From Thermanaerothrix solaris (lineage in GTDB: Bacteria; Chloroflexota; Anaerolineae; Anaerolineales; Anaerolineaceae): a stretch of 64,000 bases of DNA. The stretch is taken from assembly GCF_032334255.1 (NCBI RefSeq), contig NZ_JAUHMF010000002.1, forward strand, positions 1,244,280 to 1,308,279, read 5' to 3'. Under the pieces are notes generated by a model, which saw only the letters and a program-made list of their open reading frames with translations, was not told the DNA's origin and did not search any database. Position numbers and translations under genes: made by a program. Shown one piece after another: positions 15,971-25,327 of this stretch. Every line of letters starts with the position of its first letter. The stretch's first letter is position 1.

Positions 15971-17847
15971 GGGCCGCGCATCTGACTTGGAGGGGTCAAC
16001 GTAGGACGAGGTGAGACGGGCGAAGACACTACCTCAGTGGTCGTTGGCGATGGAGACGTGTAACTCCTGGGGGTGGGGGTTGGTGATGGGGTGACAGTCC
16101 AGGTTGGTAAGGGCGTCGGCGGGTTGATGGCTTCCACAGGATAGATTTGTGCAATGGCCTCTTCCCAATCTAAACCGTTCCGCCATACAAATTGGTTGAA
16201 TCGCGCCGCGGGATAGTAACTACGCCAGGTCGGAAGTGCTGGTAGGCGTTCCCATCCCCAGCGTTGTGCGAGTTCGGTGAAGTCCACCCAGTAACCATAA
16301 GGGGGTGGTTCTGGAGCCCCACCCTGTTCGTAGGCTTTGGGGTCACCTTTGAAACGGGCATCCATATTCCAGATGGGAGAGGTAAGAGGAACACCCTGGG
16401 AGCCATCTTGGTAACGGGTGCGTACCCAGAGCCGCCAGAAAGTGCCCTCGTAAGAATCCTCGCGTGTTAGCACGATCCATTGGGCTTGCAGAAGCAGAGG
16501 GTTTAAGGAAAAAGCGCGTCCGGTTAACAGCCAGTCATCCACGTGTCCGGCGTTGGTGGGTTCACTAATCGGCATGTAGGCGCTTTCGAGACTGCCCAGT
16601 ACGTCCCACCCAACCTGACGGGCTGTCTCTTGGCGTAGAAGGGTAAAGGCTGGTAAGACCTCGGCGAGAAGATAGGGATAAGGCGCGGTAACGTCATCTA
16701 ATGGCACTAAACGGTTACCAGGGGATTGAGATGCGACTGGCGTTTGAGGCGGTATAAATTGACTGGGGCCAGGGAGGAGGTAAGGCTGAATGGCCTCAAA
16801 AGCCCGCTCTGAACCCCAAGTGTATCCATGAACTTTACCCGGTAAGGGCTGGGGAGGAAGCCATAAGGTGCCCCGATGGATATCATATCCCACCAAAAGG
16901 TATTGGTTAGGGGTGGAAAGAATACCGAGGATGTTATCGCCTTGAGGTGACCAAAGAGGACTTTCACCGCTCATCAAGTGTTGCGGTTTCTTTTCAGGAT
17001 TAAATCCATCCCATACCAGGATGGCATTTTCATTGGCACTGCAGCCACCCCAGGCCACATAACGGCCATCGGGTGACCAGACTGGATCATGCTCATCACA
17101 ATCCGGAGATTGGGACAAATTGACGAAGCGGTCATCTGTAAGGTCGAGACGGGCTAACCAAACATCCGTTTGGCCTGAGCGAGTGGAGGTGAAAAGGATC
17201 TCGCGTCCTTGCGGGGACCACTGAGGCGAGAGATCTAAGCCCGGGTCATCGGTTAGTCGGATTGGGGGTTGTGATGGATCCAATGCCGACTTGACCAGGA
17301 TGTCCAGATTGCCGTTGATGAGAGACTCATAGGCTAGCCATTGACCATCGGGCGACCAGGTGGGGTGTCCATCATATTCGGGGGTATCAGTGATCTGGGT
17401 GAGTTTGCCATCCGTAAGAGAAAGCACATAGATGTTCCAAAACCCATTGCGTCGCGACACAAAGGCCAATTTTTGACCATCAGGGCTGAGTGCAGGGTGT
17501 ATGTCGTCCCAGGGGTTATCGGTTAGTCGGGTTAAGGGCAGGCTGTAGGGGTGGTAAGCAAAAAGATGGATAAATGGGCCATCGCTTAAGGCCAAGACCA
17601 CGACCCCGGAAGGAGCTACCGTGGTGGAGAGAACGGGAATAGATGTGGAAGCAGGAAGATTGACGGCATCTGTGCTTTCCGGACTTAGCGCGGGGGGGCT
17701 GGAGGTGAGCAAAAAACTACCCCTTACGGTTAGAGAAGTTGGTAACAGGGTTGCCCGGAGTACTCCAAGCCCAAGAATCAAGCACAACAATAGGCTGGCC
17801 AGGATTAACCTATGATGGGAGGTGGAAGGTGGCTTTATCTCAGCCAT
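15967..17847 (-). CDS. Membrane-anchored TolB-like WD40 propeller protein
   Basis: 626 aa. One N-terminal hydrophobic helix (about residues 14-31) anchors the protein. Blades with the signature SPDGQKLAFVS, SPDGQWLAYES, SPQGREILFTS and SPDGRYVAWGG (about residues 107-270) belong to the TolB-type PD40 repeats. The second half (about residues 370-560) is unlike the propeller and ends in a Pro/Thr/Ser tail. Coupled by a 4-bp overlap to the M23 peptidase, suggesting a cell-envelope role. Partner unknown. Confidence 0.82.
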   Translation of the reverse strand: MAEIKPPSTSHHRLILASLLLCLILGLGVLRATLLPTSLTVRGSFLLTSSPPALSPESTDAVNLPASTSIPVLSTTVAPSGVVVLALSDGPFIHLFAYHPYSLPLTRLTDNPWDDIHPALSPDGQKLAFVSRRNGFWNIYVLSLTDGKLTQITDTPEYDGHPTWSPDGQWLAYESLINGNLDILVKSALDPSQPPIRLTDDPGLDLSPQWSPQGREILFTSTRSGQTDVWLARLDLTDDRFVNLSQSPDCDEHDPVWSPDGRYVAWGGCSANENAILVWDGFNPEKKPQHLMSGESPLWSPQGDNILGILSTPNQYLLVGYDIHRGTLWLPPQPLPGKVHGYTWGSERAFEAIQPYLLPGPSQFIPPQTPVASQSPGNRLVPLDDVTAPYPYLLAEVLPAFTLLRQETARQVGWDVLGSLESAYMPISEPTNAGHVDDWLLTGRAFSLNPLLLQAQWIVLTREDSYEGTFWRLWVRTRYQDGSQGVPLTSPIWNMDARFKGDPKAYEQGGAPEPPPYGYWVDFTELAQRWGWERLPALPTWRSYYPAARFNQFVWRNGLDWEEAIAQIYPVEAINPPTPLPTWTVTPSPTPTPRSYTSPSPTTTEVVSSPVSPRPTLTPPSQMRGP

Positions 17848-17957
17848 ATAACGTGGCTCTTGCCAATAATTGTAGCACCGCCCGACTGGGGTTCAACTTT
17901 CAATAATGCAAAGTGGAGGTGCAAGAGTCACACCAGGTGATGAGATGGCACGTTCTT

Positions 17958-18323
17958 TTATGGCTGAGGTGGCGAGGATGGTAGATCAAACGTAAGGTTT
18001 CGTTCGTCCACAGTACCCAGATCAGGGTAAATCAGTCGGGCCGTCAATTGGTAGTGTGGGCTCGCAGGGGCTCGGCGCAGGTGCAGGGTAATCACAAGGC
18101 GGTAATCTACATTTTCAATAATGTGGGCGGAGGTAACTTCCTGGTTTTCGGCATCGGTAATAACCACCTCGAGGTTTGGGGGAGATTGAAAGGGCGTGAG
18201 TTCCATCAGGACGCGAATCTTGGTCCCTTCGGGCCAGGGTTCTATCCTAATATTCTCGAAGCGGACTTGTGCCGGAGGTAACGCTTCGGGATCGGGTTGG
18301 AGAGGATTAAAGCGCAATCTCAT
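17958..18323 (-). CDS. Conserved-looking hypothetical protein
   Basis: 121 aa with no recognised motif. It is rich in alternating hydrophobic residues (IKIRVLMELTPF, YRLVITLHL), suggesting a beta-sandwich, and has no Cys or signal sequence. It lies 18 bp downstream of the MFS gene on the same strand, so the two are probably cotranscribed. Its function is unknown. Confidence 0.6.
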   Translation of the reverse strand: MRLRFNPLQPDPEALPPAQVRFENIRIEPWPEGTKIRVLMELTPFQSPPNLEVVITDAENQEVTSAHIIENVDYRLVITLHLRRAPASPHYQLTARLIYPDLGTVDERNLTFDLPSSPPQP

Positions 18324-18341
18324 TTTGACCTCTGGGGTTTC

Positions 18342-19694
18342 TCACGGGGTGGGCACTGGAGCATGAACCAGCAGGGCCTGTTCTTCGGCTTCCGCAATCC
18401 GAATCCCCTCTTGTTCATTGACACGGGTAAGGAGCAACATGCCCAAAGTAAAGAAGATAATCAGTGAGATGATGCTGAAGCGGCTGCCCCCCATCAAGCG
18501 GCTGACGATGCCAAAAACCAGCGGCCCGACGGTACCGGCAATTTTCTCGCTCACGCCAAAGAAGGAATAGAACTCGGCAGATTGGCTTTTGGGCACCATT
18601 CGTCCAAAGAGAGAACGGCTGAGAGCCTGGCTACCTCCCTGGACGGTTGCCACGGCGAAACCGAGCAAGAAAAAGTGTAAAGGTGTGCGCAAAAAGTAGC
18701 CCCCAATGGCGATGGCGGTGTAAACGGCCAAACTGAGTAAGATGGCTGGTTTTGTGCCAATTTTCTTCGCCAGCCAGCCGAAGAGGATAGCGAAAGGAAT
18801 GGCAACGAATTGCACCATGAGCAGCGTGCCAACGGTGGTCTCAATTCCAAACCCCAATTCAGTGCCATAAATGGTAGCCATGTAAATAATGGTGCCAATA
18901 CCATTGTTGTATAACCAGAAAGCAATGATAAATTTCATCAATTCCCGATACTGACGGATGTTGCGGAAGGTATTGGCTAAACGAGAAAAACTGGCTTTTA
19001 CCGGGTTGAAATCAACCTCATTGCTGAAGATCCGGCGAGGAGGCTCAGCGACATAGCGCCAGAGGGGAATAGTAAAGATAAACCACCATACTGCAACGGT
19101 TACAAAAGCCAACCGAGTCATCCAGGCGGTTAGTACGCTTTCCTCAAGGGCTAAGGTGGGGATAAGTTGAGGCAGGACTTTGGGGCCGAAAAGAATCATA
19201 GCCATGTTTACGGCCAATAGGATTCCTCCGCCAGCATACCCCATGGCATACCCTCGTGAGGAAACCTGATCGATTTCATCCGGGGTGGCAACATGGGGAA
19301 GTAAAGAGTCATAAAACACGTTTGCTCCTGAGAAACCGATGCTTCCCAGAATGTAAAAGAGTGAGGCCATGATCCAATCGCCGCGCTGGACGAAGTAAAG
19401 TAAAGCAGTGCCGAAAATGCCCAGGAGGGCGAAAACGGTTAAAAAGCGTTTCTTGGCGCCGCTGAAGTCGGCCATAGCGCCGAGAATGGGGCCAAGCACA
19501 GCCACCAAAACCAATGCGAGGGTGGTCGTAAAAGCCCAATTGGATGTGGCTTCGTTGGGAGGGAGATCCGCGGCCGCGACCGAGGCATAGTACACAGGGA
19601 GAACAGCGGCCATAATCGTAGTAGCAAAGGCAGAGTTGGCCCAATCATACATCGTCCAAGCCCAGATAGCGCGGCGGTGAGAGTCGTTTTTCAT
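18342..19694 (-). CDS. MFS transporter, UMF1/Atg22-like
   Basis: 450 aa. The start is the ATG with GAGGTG six bases upstream; a GTG nine bases earlier overlaps that site. The N-terminal WTMYDWANSAFATTIMAAVLPVYY is the signature of the UMF1 family (Atg22-like effluxers), and about twelve hydrophobic segments follow. Fungal and bacterial members are thought to export amino acids or similar metabolites; the substrate here is not predictable. Confidence 0.9.
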   Translation of the reverse strand: MKNDSHRRAIWAWTMYDWANSAFATTIMAAVLPVYYASVAAADLPPNEATSNWAFTTTLALVLVAVLGPILGAMADFSGAKKRFLTVFALLGIFGTALLYFVQRGDWIMASLFYILGSIGFSGANVFYDSLLPHVATPDEIDQVSSRGYAMGYAGGGILLAVNMAMILFGPKVLPQLIPTLALEESVLTAWMTRLAFVTVAVWWFIFTIPLWRYVAEPPRRIFSNEVDFNPVKASFSRLANTFRNIRQYRELMKFIIAFWLYNNGIGTIIYMATIYGTELGFGIETTVGTLLMVQFVAIPFAILFGWLAKKIGTKPAILLSLAVYTAIAIGGYFLRTPLHFFLLGFAVATVQGGSQALSRSLFGRMVPKSQSAEFYSFFGVSEKIAGTVGPLVFGIVSRLMGGSRFSIISLIIFFTLGMLLLTRVNEQEGIRIAEAEEQALLVHAPVPTP

Positions 19695-19896
19695 ACAACG
19701 CACCTCGGATGGAAAATATAGATGTATTATACGTTGGAGCGGCCATCATCGAGGACAAATCCCGCTTCAGAGACCTTAAAAAGTTTTGACGATTAAGGGT
19801 AATTGGCCTTAGAAAAGAGGCGATAGGATTAGAATTAAAGGTCAAAATATTCAACGGTTACAGGTTGGATTGACGTACTAGCGTGAGGTGAAAGGG

Positions 19897-22809
19897 ATGA
19901 TGCAGAATAAAATTCGCGTGGTCGGCGCGCGTGAGCATAATCTGAAGAATATCACTGTTGAAATCCCTCGGGATAAGTTGGTCGTCATTACCGGGCTATC
20001 GGGATCGGGCAAATCCTCGTTGGCCTTTGATACCATTTTTGCCGAGGGGCAGCGGCGTTATGTAGAATCGCTTTCGGCCTATGCCCGTCAGTTCCTGGGG
20101 CAGATGGAAAAGCCGGATGTGGATTACATCGAGGGATTGTCACCGGCAGTATCCATAGATCAAAAAGCCACTTCCCATAACCCTCGCTCGACGGTTGGGA
20201 CAGTGACCGAAATTTACGACTATCTGCGCCTGCTGTTTGCACGGGTGGGTATTCCGCACTGCCCGGTTTGTGGGCGCGAAGTGGTGCGTCAATCTGCCCA
20301 AGAAATTGTGGATGCTTTACTGGCAATGCCCGAAGGGACGCGTTTGGTCATTTTGGCCCCGGTCGTTCGAGGACGCAAGGGGACTTACCAGGCGGTTTTT
20401 GAAGAAATTCGTAAGGCTGGCTTTGTGCGGGTACGGGTAGACGGCAAGATTTACAGCCTGGATGACGAAATCACGTTAGATCGCTATAAGATCCACAACA
20501 TTGAAGCCGTTGTAGATCGCCTAGTGATCCGAAATACAGGGGATGAGGAAGAACAGCGCGCTTTTCTCTCACGCCTGACCGATTCGGTTGAGACGGCGTT
20601 GAAGGTGGGGGAAGGGTACTTGATTGTCCAAAATATTTCCCTCGATCCGCCTCAGGATTTGTTTTTCTCAGAACATCTAGCGTGTCCAGAGCATGGGGTT
20701 AGTCTGCCCGAAATTGAGCCGCGGACGTTTTCGTTCAATACTCCTCACGGTGCTTGTCCCGATTGTCAGGGGCTAGGTAGCCGCCTTGAAATTGATCCCG
20801 ATTTGATCATCCCGGATAAAGAGCGCTCGCTTAACGATGGCGCAATTGTCGCCCTGGAGTGGAATGGGCCGCGTGAACAAGGGGGATACTATTGGCAAAT
20901 GATTGAAGCGGTGGCCAAGGCTTATGATATAGACCTGGATGCACCGGTCTCGAGCATTCCGGAAGAGAAACTCAACAAAATTCTTTATGGTACGGGGCGA
21001 GAAGAGATACGTGTTCATTTGCATGGGCGCAATGATCGCCAGGCCAGTTATGTAACGCCTTTTGAGGGGGTCATTCCCAACTTGGAGCGACGCTATCGGG
21101 AGACAAACTCTGAGTATATTCGAGCCCGCATCGCCGAATTTATGACCGACCAACCCTGCCCAACCTGTAAGGGGACGCGCCTGCGCCCTGAAGCCCTGGC
21201 GGTTACCGTAGATGGCTATAACATCGTCGAGGTGACGGATTGGCCGGTGAACCGCACCCTAGCCTGGGTTGAGCGACTCATGGGGGAGGATTCTCCTCTT
21301 ACCGAACGGCAACGCACCATTGCTGACCGCATTTTGAAAGAGATCAGAGCCCGTTTGGGTTTCTTGGTAGACGTAGGATTGGATTATCTAACCCTGCGTC
21401 GTTCAGCGAATACCTTATCGGGAGGTGAGGCGCAGCGCATCCGCTTGGCGACCCAAGTGGGATCACGGTTGATGGGAGTGCTATACGTTCTGGATGAGCC
21501 TTCAATTGGTTTGCACCCGCGGGATAACGCGCGTCTGCTGGCAACGCTGAAAGGTTTACGGGATTTGGGTAACACGGTCTTGGTGGTAGAGCACGACGAG
21601 GAAACCATCCGTTCGGCGGACTGGGTGATTGATTTGGGGCCGGGGGCAGGTGAGCACGGCGGCTATGTGGTGGCGGAAGGGCCGGTTGAGGTCATTCTCA
21701 ACCATCCTCAATCGCTGACCGGGGCTTATCTCTCGGGACGGATGCAGGTGCCGATGCCAACCCAGCGGCGTAAGGGCAATGGAAAATGGCTCACCATTGT
21801 GGGCGCGCGGGCTAATAATTTGAAAAATTTGACCGTGCGTATCCCATTGGGACGTTTTGTTTGCATAACTGGGGTGTCCGGATCGGGTAAATCTACGCTG
21901 ATGATTGATGTGCTCTATAAGGCACTGGCCAAGGAACTGCATGGTGCGCGCACTCAACCGGGCGACTATGATCGGATCGAAGGGATTGAGCACATTGACA
22001 AGGTTATCAATATTGATCAGTCGCCGATTGGACGCACACCTCGCTCCAACCCGGGAACTTACACCGGCCTATTTGACGAGATTCGTAAACTCTTCGCCGA
22101 GTTGCCTGAAAGCCGAATGCGCGGCTATAAAGCCGGGCGATTCTCGTTCAACGTACACGGCGGGCGGTGTGAGGCATGCCAGGGGCAGGGGCAGTTGCGC
22201 ATTGAAATGCAGTTCTTGCCCGATGTCTATGTGCCTTGTGATGTGTGTCATGGGGCACGGTTTAATCGCGAAACGCTACAAGTCCGCTATAAGGGACTGA
22301 ACATTGCCGAGGTGTTGGACACGACGGTTAGCGAGGCGATTGACCTGTTTGCGGCTTTCCCATCCATTGTCAATAAGTTGCGCACGCTCGAAGATGTGGG
22401 GTTGGGATACATCCGTATTGGGCAACCCGCCCCGACACTCTCTGGAGGTGAGGCGCAGCGGGTGAAATTGGCTCGTGAACTATCGCGGCGTGCGACTGGA
22501 CGCACGCTTTACGTCTTGGATGAGCCCTCGGTGGGGTTACATGCCGCCGATGTGCATAAACTGATCGAAGTATTGCAGCGATTGGTAGATGCAGGGAATA
22601 CGGTGCTGATTATTGAGCATAACTTAGATATCATCAAAGTGGCGGATTACATCATAGACCTGGGACCGGAGGGCGGCGACCGGGGTGGGCAATTGGTCGC
22701 TGCCGGAACTCCCGAGGAAGTTTGCCAGGTGTCCGAATCTTATACCGGGCAATACCTTAAGCGCTATTTGGAAGAACACCGTTGGTTTACCCCGGCTTAT
22801 TCGGCTTAA
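19897..22809 (+). CDS. uvrA: Excinuclease ABC subunit A
   Basis: 970 aa from the ATG with a GAGGTGAAAGG site upstream (an ATG follows immediately, and a GTG precedes at 19888). Two ATPase halves are visible: Walker A GLSGSGKSSLAFDT near residue 30 and GVSGSGKSTLMIDV near residue 650, ABC signatures LSGGEAQRIRLA and LSGGEAQRVKLA, and the zinc modules CPVCGREV, CPTCKGTRL and CEACQGQGQ. It damage-scans DNA with UvrB in nucleotide excision repair. The gene stands alone, divergent from the MFS gene. Confidence 0.98.
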   Translation: MMQNKIRVVGAREHNLKNITVEIPRDKLVVITGLSGSGKSSLAFDTIFAEGQRRYVESLSAYARQFLGQMEKPDVDYIEGLSPAVSIDQKATSHNPRSTVGTVTEIYDYLRLLFARVGIPHCPVCGREVVRQSAQEIVDALLAMPEGTRLVILAPVVRGRKGTYQAVFEEIRKAGFVRVRVDGKIYSLDDEITLDRYKIHNIEAVVDRLVIRNTGDEEEQRAFLSRLTDSVETALKVGEGYLIVQNISLDPPQDLFFSEHLACPEHGVSLPEIEPRTFSFNTPHGACPDCQGLGSRLEIDPDLIIPDKERSLNDGAIVALEWNGPREQGGYYWQMIEAVAKAYDIDLDAPVSSIPEEKLNKILYGTGREEIRVHLHGRNDRQASYVTPFEGVIPNLERRYRETNSEYIRARIAEFMTDQPCPTCKGTRLRPEALAVTVDGYNIVEVTDWPVNRTLAWVERLMGEDSPLTERQRTIADRILKEIRARLGFLVDVGLDYLTLRRSANTLSGGEAQRIRLATQVGSRLMGVLYVLDEPSIGLHPRDNARLLATLKGLRDLGNTVLVVEHDEETIRSADWVIDLGPGAGEHGGYVVAEGPVEVILNHPQSLTGAYLSGRMQVPMPTQRRKGNGKWLTIVGARANNLKNLTVRIPLGRFVCITGVSGSGKSTLMIDVLYKALAKELHGARTQPGDYDRIEGIEHIDKVINIDQSPIGRTPRSNPGTYTGLFDEIRKLFAELPESRMRGYKAGRFSFNVHGGRCEACQGQGQLRIEMQFLPDVYVPCDVCHGARFNRETLQVRYKGLNIAEVLDTTVSEAIDLFAAFPSIVNKLRTLEDVGLGYIRIGQPAPTLSGGEAQRVKLARELSRRATGRTLYVLDEPSVGLHAADVHKLIEVLQRLVDAGNTVLIIEHNLDIIKVADYIIDLGPEGGDRGGQLVAAGTPEEVCQVSESYTGQYLKRYLEEHRWFTPAYSA

Positions 22810-22815
22810 ACGGCA

Positions 22816-23739
22816 TTAGAGGCTTTCGCGCCAGATGGTAATCAATTCGGGAAGATGTTCAAGCGCGTCCTCAGTAGGGTGCAGGTCAAGCAAGGTGCGC
22901 ATGCGTTCGACGCGGGGCTCATAACGCACGACTTCGGCAGCGCGCGGGGGCTTCAGCACAAGTTGCGAAGGGGAATTGGTGAGTTCCAGGATGCGCTTGG
23001 CCAGAGTGAGAATCGGGACGCCTTTACCGTTGCCGATGTTGATGGGCTCGGAAGGGGTGGGTAGAGCAGTGGCTCGCAGTAACGCCTCAGTCACTTTTTC
23101 AACCCAGATGATGTCAATAATCTGTTCCCCACCGTAAACAATCAGGTCTTTTCCGTCCAAGGCGTTGCGAACCCAAATGGGGATAACTCGTTCAACGTCA
23201 CGGGGACCGTAAACATGGGAGAGGCGGAGGACGATGACGGGCAGAGCATATATTTCCTGAAACACTTGGCAGTATACCTCCGCGGCGACCTTGCTAGCGC
23301 CGTAAGGGTTTTTGCTCCGCAGCGGATGACTCTCATCAACCGGAAGATGACGTGGTTCGCCGTAGACCTCGCCCGACGAGGTGAAGATGACTTTAGAAAC
23401 CTCAAGGTGATGGGCGGCTTTGAGTACGTTGAATGTGCCGATGACGTTGGTTTCAAAACAAGCGTCTACCCGGCTTACACTGCTCATGACGCGTGTTTGG
23501 GCTGCCAGATGATACACGATCTGGCAGCCGCGCATAGCATCGAGCACATCCCCATAGCGACGTACATCCCCATGCACGAAGTCGATGCGGGGGTTATGGC
23601 GATGATGGGCAATATTTTCTAACCGACCTCGCAAGAGATTGTCGAGGATAATTACCTCGTATTCGGCTTGTTGGGACAGCCTATCTACCAGGTGACTCCC
23701 GATGAATCCCGCTCCGCCGGTCACAAGAACTTTCATCAT
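22816..23739 (-). CDS. NAD-dependent sugar-nucleotide epimerase/dehydratase
   Basis: 307 aa. The Rossmann motif VLVTGGAGFIGSHLVD starts the protein; the catalytic YGASK (Tyr-XXX-Lys) lies near residue 147 with SSGEVYG upstream. It belongs to the extended short-chain dehydrogenase class (GalE-like or dTDP-glucose/UDP-glucuronate epimerase). Downstream of UDP-glucose dehydrogenase across a terminator, so it plausibly acts on UDP-glucuronate, but the sequence alone does not fix the substrate. Confidence 0.88.
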   Translation of the reverse strand: MMKVLVTGGAGFIGSHLVDRLSQQAEYEVIILDNLLRGRLENIAHHRHNPRIDFVHGDVRRYGDVLDAMRGCQIVYHLAAQTRVMSSVSRVDACFETNVIGTFNVLKAAHHLEVSKVIFTSSGEVYGEPRHLPVDESHPLRSKNPYGASKVAAEVYCQVFQEIYALPVIVLRLSHVYGPRDVERVIPIWVRNALDGKDLIVYGGEQIIDIIWVEKVTEALLRATALPTPSEPINIGNGKGVPILTLAKRILELTNSPSQLVLKPPRAAEVVRYEPRVERMRTLLDLHPTEDALEHLPELITIWRESL

Positions 23740-23754
23740 TGCCCTCTCTAGTAT

Positions 23755-23787
23755 AAAAAATTAGGCCCACCGGATGAAGGTGGGCCT
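23755..23787 (-). terminator. Rho-independent terminator after ugd
   Basis: A 9-bp stem (AGGCCCACC at 23763-23771 with GGTGGGCCT at 23779-23787) is followed on the minus strand by a run of six T (the A run at 23755-23760). It ends or attenuates the ugd transcript before the epimerase gene. Confidence 0.85.
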
Positions 23788-23794
23788 GAAGGGA

Positions 23795-25114
23795 TTATCC
23801 ACTAACAACACCGTTAGTCGCGCGACCAATGCCAAAGTAGGTGAAACCAAGACTGCGGAGATGGTCGGGATCCCAGAGGTTGCGCCCATCCATGATCAAG
23901 GGATTGCGCATCAGACGATAAATACGTTCAAAATCGAGTTGTTTGAATTCATTCCACTCGGTGGCTAAGACCAAAGCATCGGCGCCTTCGGCGACCTCAT
24001 AAGGGTTGGCGCACAATACAGCCTTGGGGAGCAGAGGGCGAGCGTTTTCCATAGCCTGGGGGTCATAAGCCCGAATCAAGGCGCCTTCATTTTCCATCAA
24101 GTGAATGAGTTCGAGCGCAGGTGCTTCGCGAATATCATCCGTATTGGGCTTAAAGGACAACCCAAGCACTCCAATCACTTTTTCGTTGAGGGTACCCAGG
24201 GCTTTGCGCAGGCGCATCACCACGCGGCGGCGCATGTTACGGTTAATATCCATGACGGCTTGCAGTAATTGGGGGTTAGAACCGTGCAGAACAGCCATGT
24301 GGGCCAGGGCTTTAACGTCTTTAGGGAAGCAACTTCCACCCCAGCCTAAACCGGCATCCAGAAAGGCGGGGCCGATGCGTTTGTCCAATCCCATGCCGAT
24401 CGCCACTTGGCGCACATCAGCGCCCAATTCTTCGCAGATGGTCGCAATCTCATTAATAAAAGAAATGCGCGTAGCTAAAAAAGCATTAGAAGCGTATTTG
24501 ATCATTTCTGCCGTGCGTAGGTCGGTAATCAGAATGGGGCAGCGTAGGGTGAGGTAGAGTTGAGCAACTTTCGAGGCGGCTTCGCGATCTAAAGACCCCA
24601 GCACTACCCGGTCGGGGTTCATAAAATCGTGAATAGCCGAACCTTCGCGCAGAAACTCGGGATTTGAAACAACCGAGAATTGCAGTGGACGCCCGGAACG
24701 CCGTTTGCGGATGATATCGGCCACCCAGTCGCCAGTGCCAACCGGAACGGTGGACTTATTGACGACAATGATGGGGTGATCCACATGATCGGCAATGGCC
24801 TCGGCAACGGCGCGCACATACTGCAAATCGGCTTCACCATCTACACCCGAAGGCGTTCCCACGGCGATGAAGGCAAATTCGGCCTCTTTGAGGGCTTCGG
24901 GGTAACTCGTGGTGAAGGAGAGGCGCCCCGCGCGAACATTTTGGGCTACCAGTTGCTCTAACCCCGGTTCATAAATGGGCATAATGCCCTGTTTCAATTT
25001 TTCAATCCGTTTTTCATCAATATCCAGGCAGACGACCTTGTTCCCTAAATCGGCAAAGCACGTACCGGTGACCAAACCCACATAGCCGGTGCCAATGACG
25101 CAGATATTGCTCAT
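23795..25114 (-). CDS. ugd: UDP-glucose 6-dehydrogenase
   Basis: 439 aa. The N-terminal NAD-binding motif GTGYVGLVTGTCFADLG and the catalytic GWGGSCFPKDVKAL (Cys near residue 261) identify UDP-glucose/GDP-mannose dehydrogenase. It oxidises UDP-glucose twice to UDP-glucuronate with NAD+. Family members are 430-450 aa, so it is complete. It sits next to an epimerase, pointing to exopolysaccharide or cell-surface sugar synthesis. Confidence 0.95.
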   Translation of the reverse strand: MSNICVIGTGYVGLVTGTCFADLGNKVVCLDIDEKRIEKLKQGIMPIYEPGLEQLVAQNVRAGRLSFTTSYPEALKEAEFAFIAVGTPSGVDGEADLQYVRAVAEAIADHVDHPIIVVNKSTVPVGTGDWVADIIRKRRSGRPLQFSVVSNPEFLREGSAIHDFMNPDRVVLGSLDREAASKVAQLYLTLRCPILITDLRTAEMIKYASNAFLATRISFINEIATICEELGADVRQVAIGMGLDKRIGPAFLDAGLGWGGSCFPKDVKALAHMAVLHGSNPQLLQAVMDINRNMRRRVVMRLRKALGTLNEKVIGVLGLSFKPNTDDIREAPALELIHLMENEGALIRAYDPQAMENARPLLPKAVLCANPYEVAEGADALVLATEWNEFKQLDFERIYRLMRNPLIMDGRNLWDPDHLRSLGFTYFGIGRATNGVVSG

Positions 25115-25250
25115 ATCTCAATGACCTCCTGAAAACATTATATCCGAAACTAGAAGAATTTTAATCTACCGGGTGACCCATGAAGATGGGATATTTGTCA
25201 TACAGATTGATGAGTGGTGACGGATGACTTAACTTGTAAACTGTTGTAAA

Positions 25251-25322
25251 ATGTCAGAGAACTTAATTGGGGGACAAGTTAGCCGAGGAGCAACTTGTGG
25301 ATTTGACCAAGGAAAGGAGACA
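25251..25322 (+). promoter_or_regulatory. Glycine-riboswitch-like leader of folD (candidate)
   Basis: The leader contains AGCCGAGGAGCAA (25281-25293) bracketed by the perfect stem ACAAGTT/AACTTGT, which matches the core of the glycine aptamer (GCCGAAGGAGCAA). AAGGAAAGGAGACAG follows, resembling the conserved 3' strand (CAGGCAAAAGGACAG). A short GTCA/TGAC closing helix is possible. Only one aptamer is present, and the closing stem is weak. The 3' conserved strand overlaps the ribosome-binding site AAAGGAG of folD. Confidence 0.35.
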
Positions 25323-25327
25323 GACGT

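Noticed and set aside
25251..25327. THF or ZTP riboswitch upstream of folD
   Set aside because: The conserved strands of those classes (THF GGAUGUC/GAGAGCGCGG, ZTP CCGCCUGGGCA) are not present.
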